Source: Pseudoramibacter alactolyticus
Lineage (GTDB): Bacteria; Bacillota; Clostridia; Eubacteriales; Eubacteriaceae
Reading direction: 5' to 3' (one strand)
Length of the DNA stretch: 64,000 bases
Assembly: GCF_050908235.1 (NCBI RefSeq)
Contig: NZ_CP194340.1
Below the pieces are notes generated by a model, which made no database searches, was not told where the DNA came from, and saw only the letters and a program-made list of their open reading frames with translations. Of this stretch, positions 51,791-60,925 are shown in pieces. Every line of letters starts with the position of its first letter. The first letter of the stretch is position 1. The translations under genes and the position numbers were made by a program.

Positions 51791-52987
51791 ATGAAAGTAC
51801 TCGTTATTAACGCCGGCAGTTCGTCGCTGAAATATCAGCTGTTGGACATGGACACAGAAAGGCTGCTTGCCAAAGGTTTGGCAGAAAGAATCGGCATTGA
51901 AGGTTCCGTTGTGACCCATGAACCGGTTGGCAAAGACAAAGTGAAATTTGAACGTCCGATGGAAACCCACAAAGAAGCGCTCGACATCATTATGAGAGCC
52001 CTGGTGAACGAACAATACGGTGTCATTAAGAGTCTCAACGAAATCGATGCGGTGGGCCACAGAACAGTTCACGGAGCAGAATCCTTCGCTTCTTCTGTTG
52101 TGATTAACGACGAGGTGATTGAAAAAATGGAAGAATGCTCTGTTTTGGCGCCGCTGCACAATCCGGCCAACCTGATCGGGATCCGCGCCTGCCAGGAAGT
52201 GCTGCCCAATGTGCCGATGGTTGGTGTTTTTGATACCGCTTTTCACCAGACTATGCCGAAGGAAGCTTATATTTATCCGTTGCCTTATGAGCTTTATGAA
52301 AAATATCGCATTCGTAAATACGGTTTCCACGGGACTTCTCATCGTTATGTCTCGCTTAGAGCGGCAGAGCTTTTGAATCAGGACCTCAATCAGTTAAAAT
52401 TGATCTCCTGTCATCTGGGGAATGGGGCCTCTATCGCTGCTATTCGCTACGGCAAATCCATTGACACTTCCATGGGCCTGACCCCATTGGCAGGGCTGGC
52501 CATGGGAACGCGTTGCGGCGACATTGACCCTGAAATCATGATTTTCCTGCGTCAGCATGGCTATACGACAGAAGAACTGGATCACATCATGAACAAAGAA
52601 TCCGGTATTTTGGGGATTTCCGGCATTTCTTCCGATTTCCGTGACGTCGAACAGGCCGCGGATACGGGCAATAAGAGAGCGCAGCTGGCCCTGGATGTTT
52701 TCCATTATCGCGTTCGCACAACCATTGGCGCTTATGTGGCGGCAATGGACGGGGTTGACGGCATTATCTTTACGGCCGGTTTGGGTGAAAATTCAGCATC
52801 CACTCGCTCGGCGATCTGCAGCGGACTGACGTATTTGGGGATTAAGCTCAATGCGGAAAAGAACAGCAAGCGCGGCGAAGAAATGGTCATCTCCACAGCA
52901 GATTCCGCTACAAACGTTATGGTGATCCCGACCAATGAAGAATTGATGATTGCCCGAGACACCGTGGAATTGGTTCAAGGCAAATAA
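51791..52987 (+). CDS. ackA: Acetate kinase
   Basis: Acetyl phosphate + ADP gives acetate + ATP, the energy-yielding end of acetogenic fermentation. 398 residues, ASKHA fold: VLVINAGSSSLKYQL at the N-terminus, VGHRTVHG, the catalytic-Asp region VFDTAFHQTMP, KYGFHGTSHRYV, SCHLGNGASIAAI and FTAGLGENS. ATG 51791 has AAGGAG 10 bp upstream; an in-frame ATG at 51731 lies next to the -10 and is rejected. pta is not adjacent. Confidence 0.97.
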   Translation: MKVLVINAGSSSLKYQLLDMDTERLLAKGLAERIGIEGSVVTHEPVGKDKVKFERPMETHKEALDIIMRALVNEQYGVIKSLNEIDAVGHRTVHGAESFASSVVINDEVIEKMEECSVLAPLHNPANLIGIRACQEVLPNVPMVGVFDTAFHQTMPKEAYIYPLPYELYEKYRIRKYGFHGTSHRYVSLRAAELLNQDLNQLKLISCHLGNGASIAAIRYGKSIDTSMGLTPLAGLAMGTRCGDIDPEIMIFLRQHGYTTEELDHIMNKESGILGISGISSDFRDVEQAADTGNKRAQLALDVFHYRVRTTIGAYVAAMDGVDGIIFTAGLGENSASTRSAICSGLTYLGIKLNAEKNSKRGEEMVISTADSATNVMVIPTNEELMIARDTVELVQGK

Positions 52988-53047
52988 AGTCGTGAATTGA
53001 GGGTTTACGCACTCAGGAACATTTATTAAAATGATCAAGGTTTTTTC

Positions 53048-53092
53048 TTGACAAAATGGGCAGATCTCATTTATAATTTGACTTGCCCATTT
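53048..53092 (+). promoter_or_regulatory. Promoter of the yceD-rpmF-plsX operon with flanking inverted repeat
   Basis: Perfect TTGACA (53048-53053), 18-bp spacer, perfect TATAAT (53072-53077). A perfect 9-bp inverted repeat AAATGGGCA (53054-53062) and TGCCCATTT (53084-53092), with 21 bp between the arms, brackets the -10 box. One arm abuts the -35 and the other begins at the predicted start of transcription. Confidence 0.7.
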
Positions 53093-53102
53093 GGAGTTTA
53101 TT

Positions 53103-53603
53103 ATGAAAATACGATTGACAGAGCTTTTTGGCGGCAAACCATTTTCCTTGGATTTTGAAGTCGGACCGGCAGATATTGTCGATGCGAATCAAGAGCTGAA
53201 CGGCAAGATCAGCGAAGAAGGTCTTCATATTACAGGGGCGGTAACCATGTTAAGTCGTCAAAAAGTTCAAGTGGAACTCAATGTAAGCGGTAATCTAGTA
53301 TTTCCTTGTGCGAGATGTTTGAAACCAACGATTTATCATTGCCGAGAAGCTTATCAAGATACCTTTACATTAGATCCGGAGATTGGTGAATTCGATTTGA
53401 TTCCTTGCGTGGAAGAATGTCTTTTCATCAATGAACCTTATCGTGTTCTCTGCAAGCCCGACTGCAAGGGATTGTGTCCGCGTTGCGGGACTGATCTGAA
53501 TCAAGGCTCTTGTAATTGTGGAAATGAATCAGAGGAAGATGATGGGATTGATCCGAGGATGGCCAAACTAAAGGCACTTCTTGATGATCAGAAAAGCAAA
53601 TAA
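53103..53603 (+). CDS. yceD: YceD/DUF177 family protein
   Basis: 166 residues of the DUF177 family, linked in other bacteria to 23S rRNA accumulation. Cysteine pairs are present: CARC (about 76-79), then CKPDCKGLCPRCG and GSCNCG, a likely zinc site. ATG 53103 has GGAG 6 bp upstream. It is followed 37 bp later by rpmF, the usual pairing in bacteria. Confidence 0.91.
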   Translation: MKIRLTELFGGKPFSLDFEVGPADIVDANQELNGKISEEGLHITGAVTMLSRQKVQVELNVSGNLVFPCARCLKPTIYHCREAYQDTFTLDPEIGEFDLIPCVEECLFINEPYRVLCKPDCKGLCPRCGTDLNQGSCNCGNESEEDDGIDPRMAKLKALLDDQKSK

Positions 53604-53640
53604 CTGTTGCAATCAAACAGATTGTTGGGAGGTGTAAAAG

Positions 53641-53817
53641 ATGGCAGTACCGAAGCATAGATCATCCAAAGCAAGACGTGACAAGAGGAGAACACACTAC
53701 AAATTGAGTGTGCCAGGTATGAGTGTTTGCCCGAAATGCGGCGAAACCAAATTACCGCATCGTGTTTGCAAAAGCTGTGGAACCTATAAAGATACCGAAG
53801 TATTAGCGGAAGATTAA
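53641..53817 (+). CDS. rpmF: 50S ribosomal protein L32
   Basis: 58 residues. The start AVPKHRSSKARRDKRRTHYK is the L32 signature, followed by the zinc ribbon CPKC-x13-CKSC. GGGAGG lies 9 bp before the ATG. It sits between yceD and plsX as in many bacteria. A hairpin follows. Confidence 0.96.
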   Translation: MAVPKHRSSKARRDKRRTHYKLSVPGMSVCPKCGETKLPHRVCKSCGTYKDTEVLAED

Positions 53818-53818
53818 G

Positions 53819-53850
53819 ACAGAGTTCAAGACTCTGTTTTCTTGTTTTAA
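53819..53850 (+). terminator. Hairpin after rpmF
   Basis: A 7-bp ACAGAGT/ACTCTGT stem, 5-nt loop, TTTCTTGTTTT. It probably attenuates rather than fully stops transcription into plsX, which lacks another promoter. Confidence 0.65.
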
Positions 53851-53869
53851 GGGATATTCTGAGAGCCAT

Positions 53870-54898
53870 ATGCATATTTATGTAGACGCGATGGGCGGTG
53901 ATAATGCGCCGGAAGCAATTGTCAAAGGATCTGTCGACGCCGTGAATGAATGGGGCCTGTCGCTGACTTTGGTCGGGAAAGGTTCTGCTATTCAAAACGT
54001 GCTGACATCGTTGTCCTACCCGGAGGATGCCATTCAAATCTTGGAGGCGGATGAGGTGATTGGTTTTGATGAAGAACCGGTCCGCGCCGTTCGCCGAAAG
54101 GATAATTCGTCTTTAGTGATTGCCCTTGAGGCGATGAAAGCGCAAGATGATGCAGTGTTGGTCTCTGCAGGGTCAACCGGGGCATTACTGGCGGGCGGCT
54201 TATTGAAACTGGGACGTATTAAAGGCATTAAACGGCCGGCACTTGCAACGCCGATACCCAGAGGAGATCATGTGACGTTGTTGCTGGATTCTGGTGCCAA
54301 CGCGGACTGTAAAGCGGAATATCTTTTGCAGTTTGCCTTGTTAGGGACCGTGTATTGTAAGAATGTGATGCATATTGAGAATCCTAAAGTTGGATTGATC
54401 AATATCGGCACAGAGGCCGAAAAAGGCAGCACAATGGCAAAGGAAGCATACGCATTGCTTAGCCAGAGCAATTTAAACTTTATCGGAAATGTTGAAGCGA
54501 GAGATATTCTGACAACAGAATCGGATGTCCTGGTGACGGATGGTTTTACAGGGAATATTATCCTGAAATTTTTAGAAGGCGTATCCAGTTATCTGTTGCG
54601 CGGACTGAAAGATGCCATCACCCAATCTACTAAGGGGAAAATTGGCGGAGCCCTTATTCGCGGTAATTTACGATCGTTTAAAAAGCAATTCTCAGCAGAC
54701 GAGGTTGGCGGCGCTCCCTTCTTGGGGATCCGCGGTGGTTTGATTAAAGCTCATGGCTCGTCCGATGCTTATGCGATGAAAAATGCCATTCGTCAGGCGA
54801 CGCTTTATGCCGATGGCCAAGTGCTTGAAAAAATCACAGCGGCTTTGTCTGAAGAGAATCATGTTAAAAAAAATACAGGAGAAAATGAAAATGAGTGA
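53870..54898 (+). CDS. plsX: Phosphate acyltransferase PlsX
   Basis: Makes acyl-phosphate from acyl-ACP for phospholipid synthesis, peripheral to the membrane. 342 residues: DAMGGDNAPEAIVKGS at the start, SAGSTGALLAGG, RPALATPIP, DSGANADCK and VLVTDGFTGNI. Its end overlaps acpP by 8 bp. Confidence 0.95.
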   Translation: MHIYVDAMGGDNAPEAIVKGSVDAVNEWGLSLTLVGKGSAIQNVLTSLSYPEDAIQILEADEVIGFDEEPVRAVRRKDNSSLVIALEAMKAQDDAVLVSAGSTGALLAGGLLKLGRIKGIKRPALATPIPRGDHVTLLLDSGANADCKAEYLLQFALLGTVYCKNVMHIENPKVGLINIGTEAEKGSTMAKEAYALLSQSNLNFIGNVEARDILTTESDVLVTDGFTGNIILKFLEGVSSYLLRGLKDAITQSTKGKIGGALIRGNLRSFKKQFSADEVGGAPFLGIRGGLIKAHGSSDAYAMKNAIRQATLYADGQVLEKITAALSEENHVKKNTGENENE

Positions 54899-55118
54899 CA
54901 AATTTGAATCCGTTAAGAGCATTATTGCTGAACAATTGGGTGTTTCCGAAGACGAAATTACGGAAGAAAGTAACTTGGTAGAAGATCTGGAAGCTGATTC
55001 TTTGGATATCGTTGAGCTGGTCATGGCTTTCGAAGATGAATTCGGCGTTAAAGTTCCGGATGACGAACTGGAAAATGTGAAGACCGTCGGCGACATTCTG
55101 AAGGTCCTCGACAAATAA
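54891..55118 (+). CDS. acpP: Acyl carrier protein
   Basis: A 75-residue carrier of fatty acyl chains, modified with phosphopantetheine on Ser37 in the EADSLDIVEL motif. ATG 54891 has AGGAG 9 bp upstream; the ATG at 54885 is too close to it. The start overlaps the plsX stop, giving coupled translation of two lipid-synthesis genes. A terminator follows. Confidence 0.96.
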   Translation: MSDKFESVKSIIAEQLGVSEDEITEESNLVEDLEADSLDIVELVMAFEDEFGVKVPDDELENVKTVGDILKVLDK

Positions 55119-55138
55119 TCTTTATCTAAATGATGATG

Positions 55139-55164
55139 AGCTCCCTGGACCAGGGAGCTTTTCT
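55139..55164 (+). terminator. Terminator after acpP
   Basis: A perfect 8-bp AGCTCCCT/AGGGAGCT stem, 5-nt loop and TTTCTT. Confidence 0.8.
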
Positions 55165-55199
55165 TGATATGGTGAAATTTTAACAATGGAGAATCGCGT

Positions 55200-55889
55200 A
55201 TGGAAGCATTGAAACTACAGCAAAGCATAGGATATATTTTTAAAAATCAGGCATATTTGCATGAAGCATTGACCCATAGTTCGCATGGCAATAGTGAGAA
55301 GAATAACGAGCGCCTGGAATATTTAGGGGATGCTGTTTTAGAGTTATCGATCTCAGATTATTTGTTTAAGCACTTTGATTTTGATGAAGGCAAAATGACT
55401 AAATTGCGGGCCAGTATCGTTTGCTCCGAATCGTTGTCGCAGGCAGCGCGGCGATTGCACTTGGGAAATTACCTTCACCTGGGAAAGGGTGAAGTGATAT
55501 CCGGGGGGAGAAGTCGGCAGTCGATTCTGGAAAATGCGTTTGAGGCCATGCTGGGAGCGATTTTTTTGGATTCAGATTATTCGACGTCGCAAAAGAAAGC
55601 TATCGAACTTTTGTCCGACAATATAGAGATGGCGATTGCCGGCCGTTTGACCAACGACTATAAAACAGCGCTGCAAGAACTGATTCAAAAGCAAAGCGAT
55701 CATGTTATTGAATACGTTCTTGATAAGGCGGATGGTCCGGAACACGATAAAACTTTTTTTGTCACTTTGATGATCAATGGGCAGATGAGCAGCAACGGCC
55801 GGGGAAAGACAAAAAAAGAAGCGGAGCAGCAGGCGGCCAAGAAAAGCCTGCACGCGCGTCTGAGGCATGAAAAAAGCCCATCGGAGTAA
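55200..55889 (+). CDS. rnc: Ribonuclease III
   Basis: A double-strand RNA endonuclease for rRNA and mRNA processing. 229 residues: the catalytic signature NERLEYLGDAVLEL near 38-51, the second acidic cluster ENAFEAMLGAIFLD, and a C-terminal dsRNA-binding domain (about 155-225). GGAGA precedes the ATG. It lies 3 bp before smc. Confidence 0.96.
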   Translation: MEALKLQQSIGYIFKNQAYLHEALTHSSHGNSEKNNERLEYLGDAVLELSISDYLFKHFDFDEGKMTKLRASIVCSESLSQAARRLHLGNYLHLGKGEVISGGRSRQSILENAFEAMLGAIFLDSDYSTSQKKAIELLSDNIEMAIAGRLTNDYKTALQELIQKQSDHVIEYVLDKADGPEHDKTFFVTLMINGQMSSNGRGKTKKEAEQQAAKKSLHARLRHEKSPSE

Positions 55890-55892
55890 CGC

Positions 55893-58800
55893 ATGCATTT
55901 AAAATCACTGCGAATCACAGGATTTAAATCCTTTGCGGACACGGTTGAATTATCTTTTGATCAAATGATCGCTGCGATTGTCGGGCCGAACGGCAGCGGC
56001 AAAAGCAATATTATCGATGCGATACGCTGGGTTCTGGGAGAGCAGCGGAGCAAATCTCTTCGCGGAAAACGCATGGAGGATGTGATTTTTTCCGGAAGCG
56101 ATTATCACAAGCCGATGAATTATGCAGAGGTCGTTTTAACTTTGGATAACGGTTCGGGCTATCTGGCAGACCAACCGGATGAGGTCAGCGTGACGAGAAG
56201 GATCTTTCGTTCCGGGGAGTCCGTTTATAAAATTAATGGCAGACAGGTTCGTCTGAAGGATATCCAAGCGATTTTCGCCGATACGGGTCTTGGCCGCAAT
56301 GGGTATTCGATTGTCGGCCAGGGCAGCATCGAAAATATTGTTAACAGTTCGCCTCAGGCGCTCCGTGAAATCGTGGAGGAGGCCGTGGGCATTGTCAATT
56401 ATAAAATGCGCAAACAAGAGGCTGAGCGAGAATTGACGACAGCTCAGGAAAACATGGATCGGGTGTTGGATATCCTTGAGGAACTCAATCGCCAGCGCAA
56501 ACCTTTAGAAAAACAATCGGCAAAAGCCAAACGATATTTGAAGCTGCGGGAAGAGCTTAAAGCTGTGGATTTATTTCGTTTTGATGAGCGTTGGCGGGAT
56601 CTAAGCGATCGATTGGCACAAAGTGATGCACACATTGCAGACGCGAATGCACAGATCAAACAAACGGAAATCGCACTCCACGATGCGGATGCCCGTTATC
56701 AGCGCCTGCGCGTTCAAAATCGGAACCAATTAGTGGCGCAGGAGGATTTAGAGGCTCAGGCAGAGTCGACACGTCAGGCCTTGACCACCGTTAAAGAAAG
56801 CAAGGTTGTGTTGGCAGAGAAGATCCGACACGGCCAGAATGACATGGATAAACTTCGCGAGCGGGAAAAGCTTCAGGATGAACAATGGCAGTCAGCCCAA
56901 AATGCGCTTGCCATTGCTCAGGAGGCGGTTGCCGCGGAGCAGCAAAAACTAAAGGACCTTACCAAAAAAATGGGCCGCTATCAGGCGAAAGATCGGGCAT
57001 TGGCGCTTTCTTTGCAGACCATTCAGGAGAAAATGGACCGCCGGATGCAGGCAGAACAAGCGTTGAGCGATCGTCGTTCCGCTTTGGCAAAGCAGCAATC
57101 ACAATTAATGGCGGAGCAAGCATCTCTCGAAACGCGGATGACGATTGCTCAGCAAAATTTACAAACCATCCGCGCCGATATTCAAGATCGCAAGCAGCAA
57201 ATCGAGGCGATGCAGGTGACGCTTGAAGCCCGACAAGTGCGGACGGAGCAACTGAATGCAGAAAATCAAACGCTTCAAAAACAATGGGAAGCGGAAAATC
57301 AGACGTATGAAGATTTGCTTAATCGATATCGGCTGCAGAAAAATAATTTGCAGGTTGCCAATTCCAAGTGGACGTATTTAAAAAACGCACAGGATCGGTA
57401 CCAAAATTATTATCCTGGGATTCGGCTCATTATGAAGCAGGATGTTCTGCCGGATGTCGTTCGCAAAGCGGTTTACGGACCGGTTGGAGAACTGATGGAC
57501 GTGCCGGAAACTTTAACCCAGGCCATCGATACGGTTTTGGGCGGTCGGAGTCAGAACATCGTGGTGGCAAAAGTAGAAACAGCGAATGCCTGCATTGAAT
57601 TGCTTAAAAAGTATCGCGCGGGACGCGAAACGTTTTTGCCGTTGGACAATCTGCATTTTCGCTCTTTGGACAGCCGCGGACGGGCAGAACTTCTGAAACA
57701 AAGCGGCGTATACGGGGTTGCCTCTGAATTGGTATCTTGTGACACAGCTGTGCGGCCGGCGATCGACAGCCTTTTGGGGCGGGTGGTGGTCGTCCGCCAT
57801 TTCGACGTGGCCAAACCGATTCGGAAACGTTTTCGACAATTGACGATCGTGACCCTTTCCGGAGAAGTTTTTTATCCGGGGGGAGCCATTGTCGGCGGGA
57901 CGTCGAAAAAACAGAAAAATTCTCCGATTGCCCATAAAGCGGAGCTTGTAAGATTACAAGCGGAACTTAAAACGCTGAAAACCGAAGGTGCGGTTCTCAA
58001 GCGGCGATTGGCCGAACAAAAGATTAAAATTGATGACCTGAAAGGGAAACGGGCGGCGTTAAAAGAGGATCAAACGCATTGGGAGCAGGAAAACTGGCAG
58101 CAGGAACAGTGCCAAAAAGCCTTGAAACAGCATTTAAAAAATTTGCAGGATAACCTTGAAACGGCAGAAAATACGGATCGCGATCTGCAGGTACAAAACG
58201 AAAACCGGAAGCAAACTCAAAAAACGCTCGAACAAAGGATGGCTTCTCTGGCTGACCGGGAAAATGGCGAGGAAGTCTTAACCGCAAGAAAAGCAGATTT
58301 GGAACGACAGCGTTTCAAACTGCGCGAAGCATTATCAACGTTGGAGATCCAAAAAGCACGATCAGAAGAAATCTGCCGACAGAGCAATCGCTTGTTAACC
58401 GAACGGAAAACGCAGATTGAAAGCCTGGCCAGTGAGCAAAAACGTATGCAGATCGAACGAGAAAAAGGATCGGCGGCTCTGGCGGCAGCCCAAAAAGATT
58501 TGACGCAGGCCCAGGCACAGATCGCTGAGATTGAAGAAAAGCATCAGCGTATTACAGCGAAGCGGCAAACCCAAAATGAAAATCAAAAGGTCATAACCCT
58601 GGAGATTGAAACGATGGACGGGCAAATCAGAAGCTTCAACCACGATTTGGTTGTTCAAAATGAAGCGAAAAATAAACTGGAGATTGCTCAAAACCGAATT
58701 TTGGCAGTAAAGGAAGGGCTTGAGGAGAAGATTAGAACTCGCTACGATTTTAATCCGTTAATGGTTTCAGACTGGCTGGCAGATCATGATTTGTCGGAAG

Positions 58801-59471
58801 CGGATGTGAGTGAGAAACGCCAGCAAGAGCTGAGTCAGCAGATAGAGGCCCTCGGCAATGTGAATGTCGGCGCAATCGAAAGTTTTTCAGCATTGAACAC
58901 GCGCTATCAATTTGTCCGCGGACAATACAGAGATTTGGAAAGCAGCAAGCAGGAAGTAGAGACCATTATCCAGGCGTTATCCGAAGCGATGACCACACAA
59001 TTTGCCGAAGGGTTCGAGAAATTGCAGAAGTCCTTTGGAGAGATTTTTAAAATTCTGTTTGAAGGCGGTCAGGCTTCCCTGCGCTATGAAGATCCCGACC
59101 ATATTTTGGAAAGTGGCATCGAGCTTATGGCGAGACCGCCGGGAAAACATTTGAAACAGCTCTCGCTGTTGTCCGGCGGGGAAAAATCCATGACGGCCAT
59201 CGCCCTGCTCTTCGCTTTTTTAACCTTGAATCCGTCGCCGTTTTGCGTGATTGACGAAATTGACGCCGCGTTGGACGATCACAATATCGATCGTTTCACG
59301 CGCTATTTGGAGACCGTCGCGGATAAAACCCAATTTATTTTAATCACGCACCGAAAGAATACCCTCAAGGTGTGTGATACGATTTACGGGGTATCGATGG
59401 CTAAATCGGGAGTCTCCAAATTGTTGTCCATTCATATTTCAGATTATACGGAGCCTAAAAGGCATTCTTAA
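55893..59471 (+). CDS. smc: Chromosome segregation protein SMC
   Basis: A condensin ATPase that organises and segregates the chromosome. 1192 residues, full length: Walker A GPNGSGKS (31-38), a first coiled coil (about 170-500), the hinge (about 510-650), a second coiled coil, and the head's C-terminal half with signature LSGGEKSM (near 1093) and Walker B FCVIDEIDAALDD. ScpA/ScpB partners are not in the window. rnc-smc-ftsY is the conserved order. Confidence 0.97.
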   Translation: MHLKSLRITGFKSFADTVELSFDQMIAAIVGPNGSGKSNIIDAIRWVLGEQRSKSLRGKRMEDVIFSGSDYHKPMNYAEVVLTLDNGSGYLADQPDEVSVTRRIFRSGESVYKINGRQVRLKDIQAIFADTGLGRNGYSIVGQGSIENIVNSSPQALREIVEEAVGIVNYKMRKQEAERELTTAQENMDRVLDILEELNRQRKPLEKQSAKAKRYLKLREELKAVDLFRFDERWRDLSDRLAQSDAHIADANAQIKQTEIALHDADARYQRLRVQNRNQLVAQEDLEAQAESTRQALTTVKESKVVLAEKIRHGQNDMDKLREREKLQDEQWQSAQNALAIAQEAVAAEQQKLKDLTKKMGRYQAKDRALALSLQTIQEKMDRRMQAEQALSDRRSALAKQQSQLMAEQASLETRMTIAQQNLQTIRADIQDRKQQIEAMQVTLEARQVRTEQLNAENQTLQKQWEAENQTYEDLLNRYRLQKNNLQVANSKWTYLKNAQDRYQNYYPGIRLIMKQDVLPDVVRKAVYGPVGELMDVPETLTQAIDTVLGGRSQNIVVAKVETANACIELLKKYRAGRETFLPLDNLHFRSLDSRGRAELLKQSGVYGVASELVSCDTAVRPAIDSLLGRVVVVRHFDVAKPIRKRFRQLTIVTLSGEVFYPGGAIVGGTSKKQKNSPIAHKAELVRLQAELKTLKTEGAVLKRRLAEQKIKIDDLKGKRAALKEDQTHWEQENWQQEQCQKALKQHLKNLQDNLETAENTDRDLQVQNENRKQTQKTLEQRMASLADRENGEEVLTARKADLERQRFKLREALSTLEIQKARSEEICRQSNRLLTERKTQIESLASEQKRMQIEREKGSAALAAAQKDLTQAQAQIAEIEEKHQRITAKRQTQNENQKVITLEIETMDGQIRSFNHDLVVQNEAKNKLEIAQNRILAVKEGLEEKIRTRYDFNPLMVSDWLADHDLSEADVSEKRQQELSQQIEALGNVNVGAIESFSALNTRYQFVRGQYRDLESSKQEVETIIQALSEAMTTQFAEGFEKLQKSFGEIFKILFEGGQASLRYEDPDHILESGIELMARPPGKHLKQLSLLSGGEKSMTAIALLFAFLTLNPSPFCVIDEIDAALDDHNIDRFTRYLETVADKTQFILITHRKNTLKVCDTIYGVSMAKSGVSKLLSIHISDYTEPKRHS

Positions 59472-59501
59472 ATGGAAAGTTTAAAAAGAAAGAGGTAAAA
59501 A

Positions 59502-60419
59502 ATGGCATCTTTGTATCAGCGGATGAAAGATAAACTGGCAGGCACCAAAAAGAATTTTTCTGAGAAGATTAACCGTGCCCTGTATTACAAAAATCTGGAT
59601 GAAAATTTTTTTGATGAGCTGGAAGAAAGTTTGATTCTGTCGGATATGAGCATTGAAACGTCAGAAGCCATTATCGACCAGCTGCAAAAAGAGATTAAAC
59701 AAAAGGGGATTAAAAAAAGCGAGGAAGTTTTAGGGCTGCTTGAATCCATTATGACGGAGATGGTCACGGTGACGGCGGCTCCGATGCAGATGCCGGCCGT
59801 GATGTTGGTGGTCGGGGTCAATGGTGTTGGGAAAACCACCACGATTGCCAAATTGGCTCAGCGCTATAAAAACGAGGGAAAGACGGTCATGCTGGCGGCG
59901 GCGGACACCTTTCGGGCGGCTGCGGCAGAACAACTGGAAGCCTGGGCAGAGCGCATCGGTGTGGATATCATTGCCAGTGCATCGGGAGCCGATCCGGCAT
60001 CGGTTGTTTATGATGCACTGCATGCGGCACATTCCCGACATGCGGATGTGCTGATCTGCGACACGGCCGGACGTTTGCACAACAAAGTGAATTTGATGAA
60101 TGAACTTGAAAAGCTCAGCCGGATCATCGACCGGGAGGGCCAAGGCTTTGATGTGCACAATTTGCTGGTGGTTGACGCGACAACCGGGCAAAATGCTCTG
60201 ACCCAGGCACGCACCTTTAATGAAGCCGTGCATTTAAGCGGTATCGTGATGACGAAAATGGATGGCACGGCGAAAGGCGGTGTGGTGATTCCGATGATTA
60301 ATGAATTGAAAATCCCCGTTGAATATGTGGGCCTCGGTGAAGGCGCGGATGATTTGGTGCCCTTTGATGCCCGCGAATTTGTGAAATTACTTTACGATAC
60401 CAGTGATTCGGGCGCGTGA
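59502..60419 (+). CDS. ftsY: Signal recognition particle receptor FtsY
   Basis: A membrane-associated GTPase receiving SRP-ribosome complexes. 305 residues: a short N domain (no long acidic A domain), G1 GVNGVGKTTTIAKLA near 104, DTFRAAAAEQL, DTAGR and TKMDGTAKGG. AAAGAGGT precedes the ATG. ylxM-ffh follow from a separate promoter. Confidence 0.96.
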   Translation: MASLYQRMKDKLAGTKKNFSEKINRALYYKNLDENFFDELEESLILSDMSIETSEAIIDQLQKEIKQKGIKKSEEVLGLLESIMTEMVTVTAAPMQMPAVMLVVGVNGVGKTTTIAKLAQRYKNEGKTVMLAAADTFRAAAAEQLEAWAERIGVDIIASASGADPASVVYDALHAAHSRHADVLICDTAGRLHNKVNLMNELEKLSRIIDREGQGFDVHNLLVVDATTGQNALTQARTFNEAVHLSGIVMTKMDGTAKGGVVIPMINELKIPVEYVGLGEGADDLVPFDAREFVKLLYDTSDSGA

Positions 60420-60455
60420 ACGGCCGCACATGTTTCAAGAAAGCGTCAAGACAAA

Positions 60456-60500
60456 TTGTCAAGAAAAAAGCTTGACAAAGAGACGGCGAATCTGTAAAAT
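60456..60500 (+). promoter_or_regulatory. Promoter of ylxM-ffh overlapped by a perfect inverted repeat
   Basis: Perfect TTGACA (60472-60477), 17-bp spacer, TAAAAT (60495-60500). An 8-bp perfect inverted repeat TTGTCAAG-N7-CTTGACAA (60456-60463 / 60471-60478) covers the -35 box. A third GTCAAG copy lies at 60445-60450. Confidence 0.7.
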
Positions 60501-60527
60501 ATAAAAGCTATCGGAGTCAAAATAGAG

Positions 60528-60914
60528 ATGCAGAATAGAAATGAAAAGGTCCGAGAAAAAGTTGAGGAGCAAATTCTCTTCGATTTTTATGGTGAGCTTC
60601 TGTCGGAACGATTGAAGTTGGTGCTGAGCTATTACTACAACGAGGATTGCTCCGTTTCTGAAATTGCGGAACTGACACAGATGACGCGGCAAGGGGCATC
60701 CGATGCGCTTCGACGCGGGCGTCGGCAGCTGAAGGTCTATGAAGAAAAATTGGGTCTAGTCGCACGTTTTCGCGATAATCGAAAACTGATCAGCGACACG
60801 GCGGAGGAAATGGCCGGCGTGATGGATGATCCTCAGATCGGAGAGAACGCGAAACTGCGACAAACGCTGGCAGATATTGCGAACAAAATTCGGCAATTCG
60901 CCGATGCATTTTAA
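60528..60914 (+). CDS. ylxM: YlxM-family HTH protein
   Basis: 128 residues. The N-terminal two thirds form a sigma-70 region-4-like helix-turn-helix (LFDFYGELLSERL, CSVSEIAELTQMTRQGASDALRRGRRQL). YlxM is nearly always encoded just before ffh and stimulates SRP-associated function in streptococci. It ends 11 bp before ffh. The ribosome binding site is weak (CGGAG about 12 bp upstream). Confidence 0.9.
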   Translation: MQNRNEKVREKVEEQILFDFYGELLSERLKLVLSYYYNEDCSVSEIAELTQMTRQGASDALRRGRRQLKVYEEKLGLVARFRDNRKLISDTAEEMAGVMDDPQIGENAKLRQTLADIANKIRQFADAF

Positions 60915-60925
60915 AAGGCTGGTGA

